Source: Epiperipatus broadwayi | Taxonomy: Eukaryota; Onychophora; Udeonychophora; Euonychophora; Peripatidae | Reading direction: 5' to 3' | Length of the DNA stretch: 64,000 bases | NCBI GenBank assembly: GCA_028023455.1 | Contig: JAQFVV010006336.1 | Location: 2,310,224-2,374,223, forward strand | In this document: positions 63,253-64,000 of the stretch, one piece after another | Layout: the number at the start of each line of letters is the position of its first letter | Position numbering within the stretch: position 1 is the stretch's first letter | Position numbers and translations under genes: made by a program | The notes under the pieces: generated by a model | Databases searched by the model: none | Told to the model about the DNA's origin: nothing | The model's input: the letters and a program-made list of their open reading frames with translations, nothing else

Positions 63253-64000
63253 GGGAGGATTTACAGCAGGCAACATTCGAAGAAGCCAGGAAAAGGACAA
63301 GGATTGCCGGCAAATAATCGGTTATTTACGTAAAGGGAAGTCAAGAACAGGCTCCCACCAGGGGGAAGAAGGGACCGAAGGGGGTCCGATATGGAAGTAT
63401 CGGGACCGATGCGTCACCCTGGGGGGTTACTCCAAAGGAAAACGGGGAATGGGAAGCAAACCCGAATCGTGATCCCGGAGAACATGCGCAGTCAGATAAT
63501 CGACGAGACACACCGAGAACGCGGACATTACGGGCGAACAAGACGGAGGGATATCTGAGCAACTGGTTTTACTGGCCGGGAATGCACCGGGACATCGCCG
63601 CAAGATTACGGAGATGCGATGTATGCGCAAGAACCAAACCACTAAATCGATGCAACGAAGGACCTCAGATCCCGATTATCATACGGGAACCCAACCATAC
63701 CATAGCAATCGATTACTACGGGCCGTTACCGATGGCCGGGAAAAAGATATGTGTTAGTCACATACGACTTATGTTCCAAAATGGTCGCCACCTACCCCAT
63801 GACCCGAAGCGAACGCCCACCAAACCATCAAATTATTGGAGACAAAGCAGTTCCCCATCATTGGAAAGCCAAGGTACATCCTATCAGACCATGGCACGCC
63901 ATTTGTGTCGAAAGCGTGGCGGCAGTGGATAAACCGAACCGGGATTAAACACCATATGACATCAATTCGGAACCCACACGACGCTCGGAAGAGCGATCTG
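63253..64000 (+). pseudogene. Gypsy integrase, frame-broken and truncated by window end
   Basis: Pieces in alternating frames: IVIPENMRSQIIDETH and RERGHYG (HH of the zinc finger) near 63470-63530, FYWPGMHRDIA and CDVCARTK (CC) near 63570-63640, IAIDYYGPLP near 63705 with the first catalytic Asp, VTYDLCSKMVATYPMT near 63755, and SDHGTPF near 63885 with the second catalytic Asp. The catalytic Glu would lie beyond 63960, where the sequence becomes adapter-like. Integrase inserts the element cDNA into chromosomes. At least four frame changes occur in 500 bp without a matching load of stops. Confidence 0.85.

Larger units (their letters stand above)
58261..64000 (+). mobile_element. GC-richer Ty3/gypsy retrotransposon, 5' part
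   Basis: LTR, PBS, gag, protease, RT, RNase H and integrase follow in Ty3/gypsy order and the element runs off the window. Its base composition rises steadily from the LTR and is far more GC-rich in pol than the surrounding DNA, which suggests recent arrival or recent activity. Coding frames break several times but in-frame stops are scarce. Confidence 0.9.

Overview
This is AT-rich animal DNA with no recognisable host gene. The base composition, the long (TA)n tracts, the mix of transposon classes (Penelope-like, RTE-like LINE, Ty3/gypsy, tRNA-like SINEs, fold-back MITEs) and the lack of long non-transposon ORFs point to an intergenic stretch of an invertebrate metazoan genome. I cannot name the species. 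Nothing bacterial or CRISPR-like was seen.

Layout. 1-13.8 kb: AT-rich spacer with fold-back elements at 1.13, 3.2-3.8 and 10.8 kb, a half copy at 6.7 kb and a (TA)n tract at 3.85 kb. 13.8-15.1 kb (+): decayed RTE-type LINE reverse transcriptase. 15.9-19.4 kb: Penelope-like elements, namely a long decayed copy (-), a 5'-truncated copy (-), and a 3' fragment (+) head-to-head with it. 20-24.5 kb: spacer, tandem repeats and a fold-back MITE flanked by a 14-bp direct repeat. 24.58-26.06 kb: TA-flanked terminal-inverted-repeat element without a transposase. 26.3-31.1 kb (-): old, stop-riddled Ty3/gypsy element with gag, protease, RT, RNase H and integrase in order. 33.5-39 kb: diverged tandem repeats and several palindromic structures, including a palindrome centred on a second one (34.5-35.6 kb) and two head-to-head SINE-like pairs.

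40,765-53,057 is the most notable object. It is a 12.3-kb LTR retrotransposon with about 3.25-kb LTRs, a primer-binding site, a polypurine tract and an internal region of only 3.2 kb. That region has no recognisable pol. It encodes a hendecad-repeat coiled-coil protein overlapping, one base back, a second frame made of 16-residue repeats whose variation is concentrated at codon third positions. Its 5' LTR is interrupted by a 2.6-kb TG...CA insertion with a 4-bp TTAT target duplication, and the uninterrupted 3' LTR preserves the empty site.

58,261-64,000 is the 5' part of a much more GC-rich Ty3/gypsy element (2.16-kb LTR, PBS, gag, protease, RT, RNase H, integrase) running off the window. Its frame breaks repeatedly but it has few stops. 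Three breaks or near-breaks coincide with sequence resembling Illumina adapter cores, so sequencing or polishing error is a serious possibility.

Functionally, everything recognised is mobile DNA. The pol-less 12.3-kb element would need enzymes from an autonomous relative. The gypsy relic at 26-31 kb has a similar coiled-coil gag start and is the same kind of element, but it is far too decayed to be an active donor.
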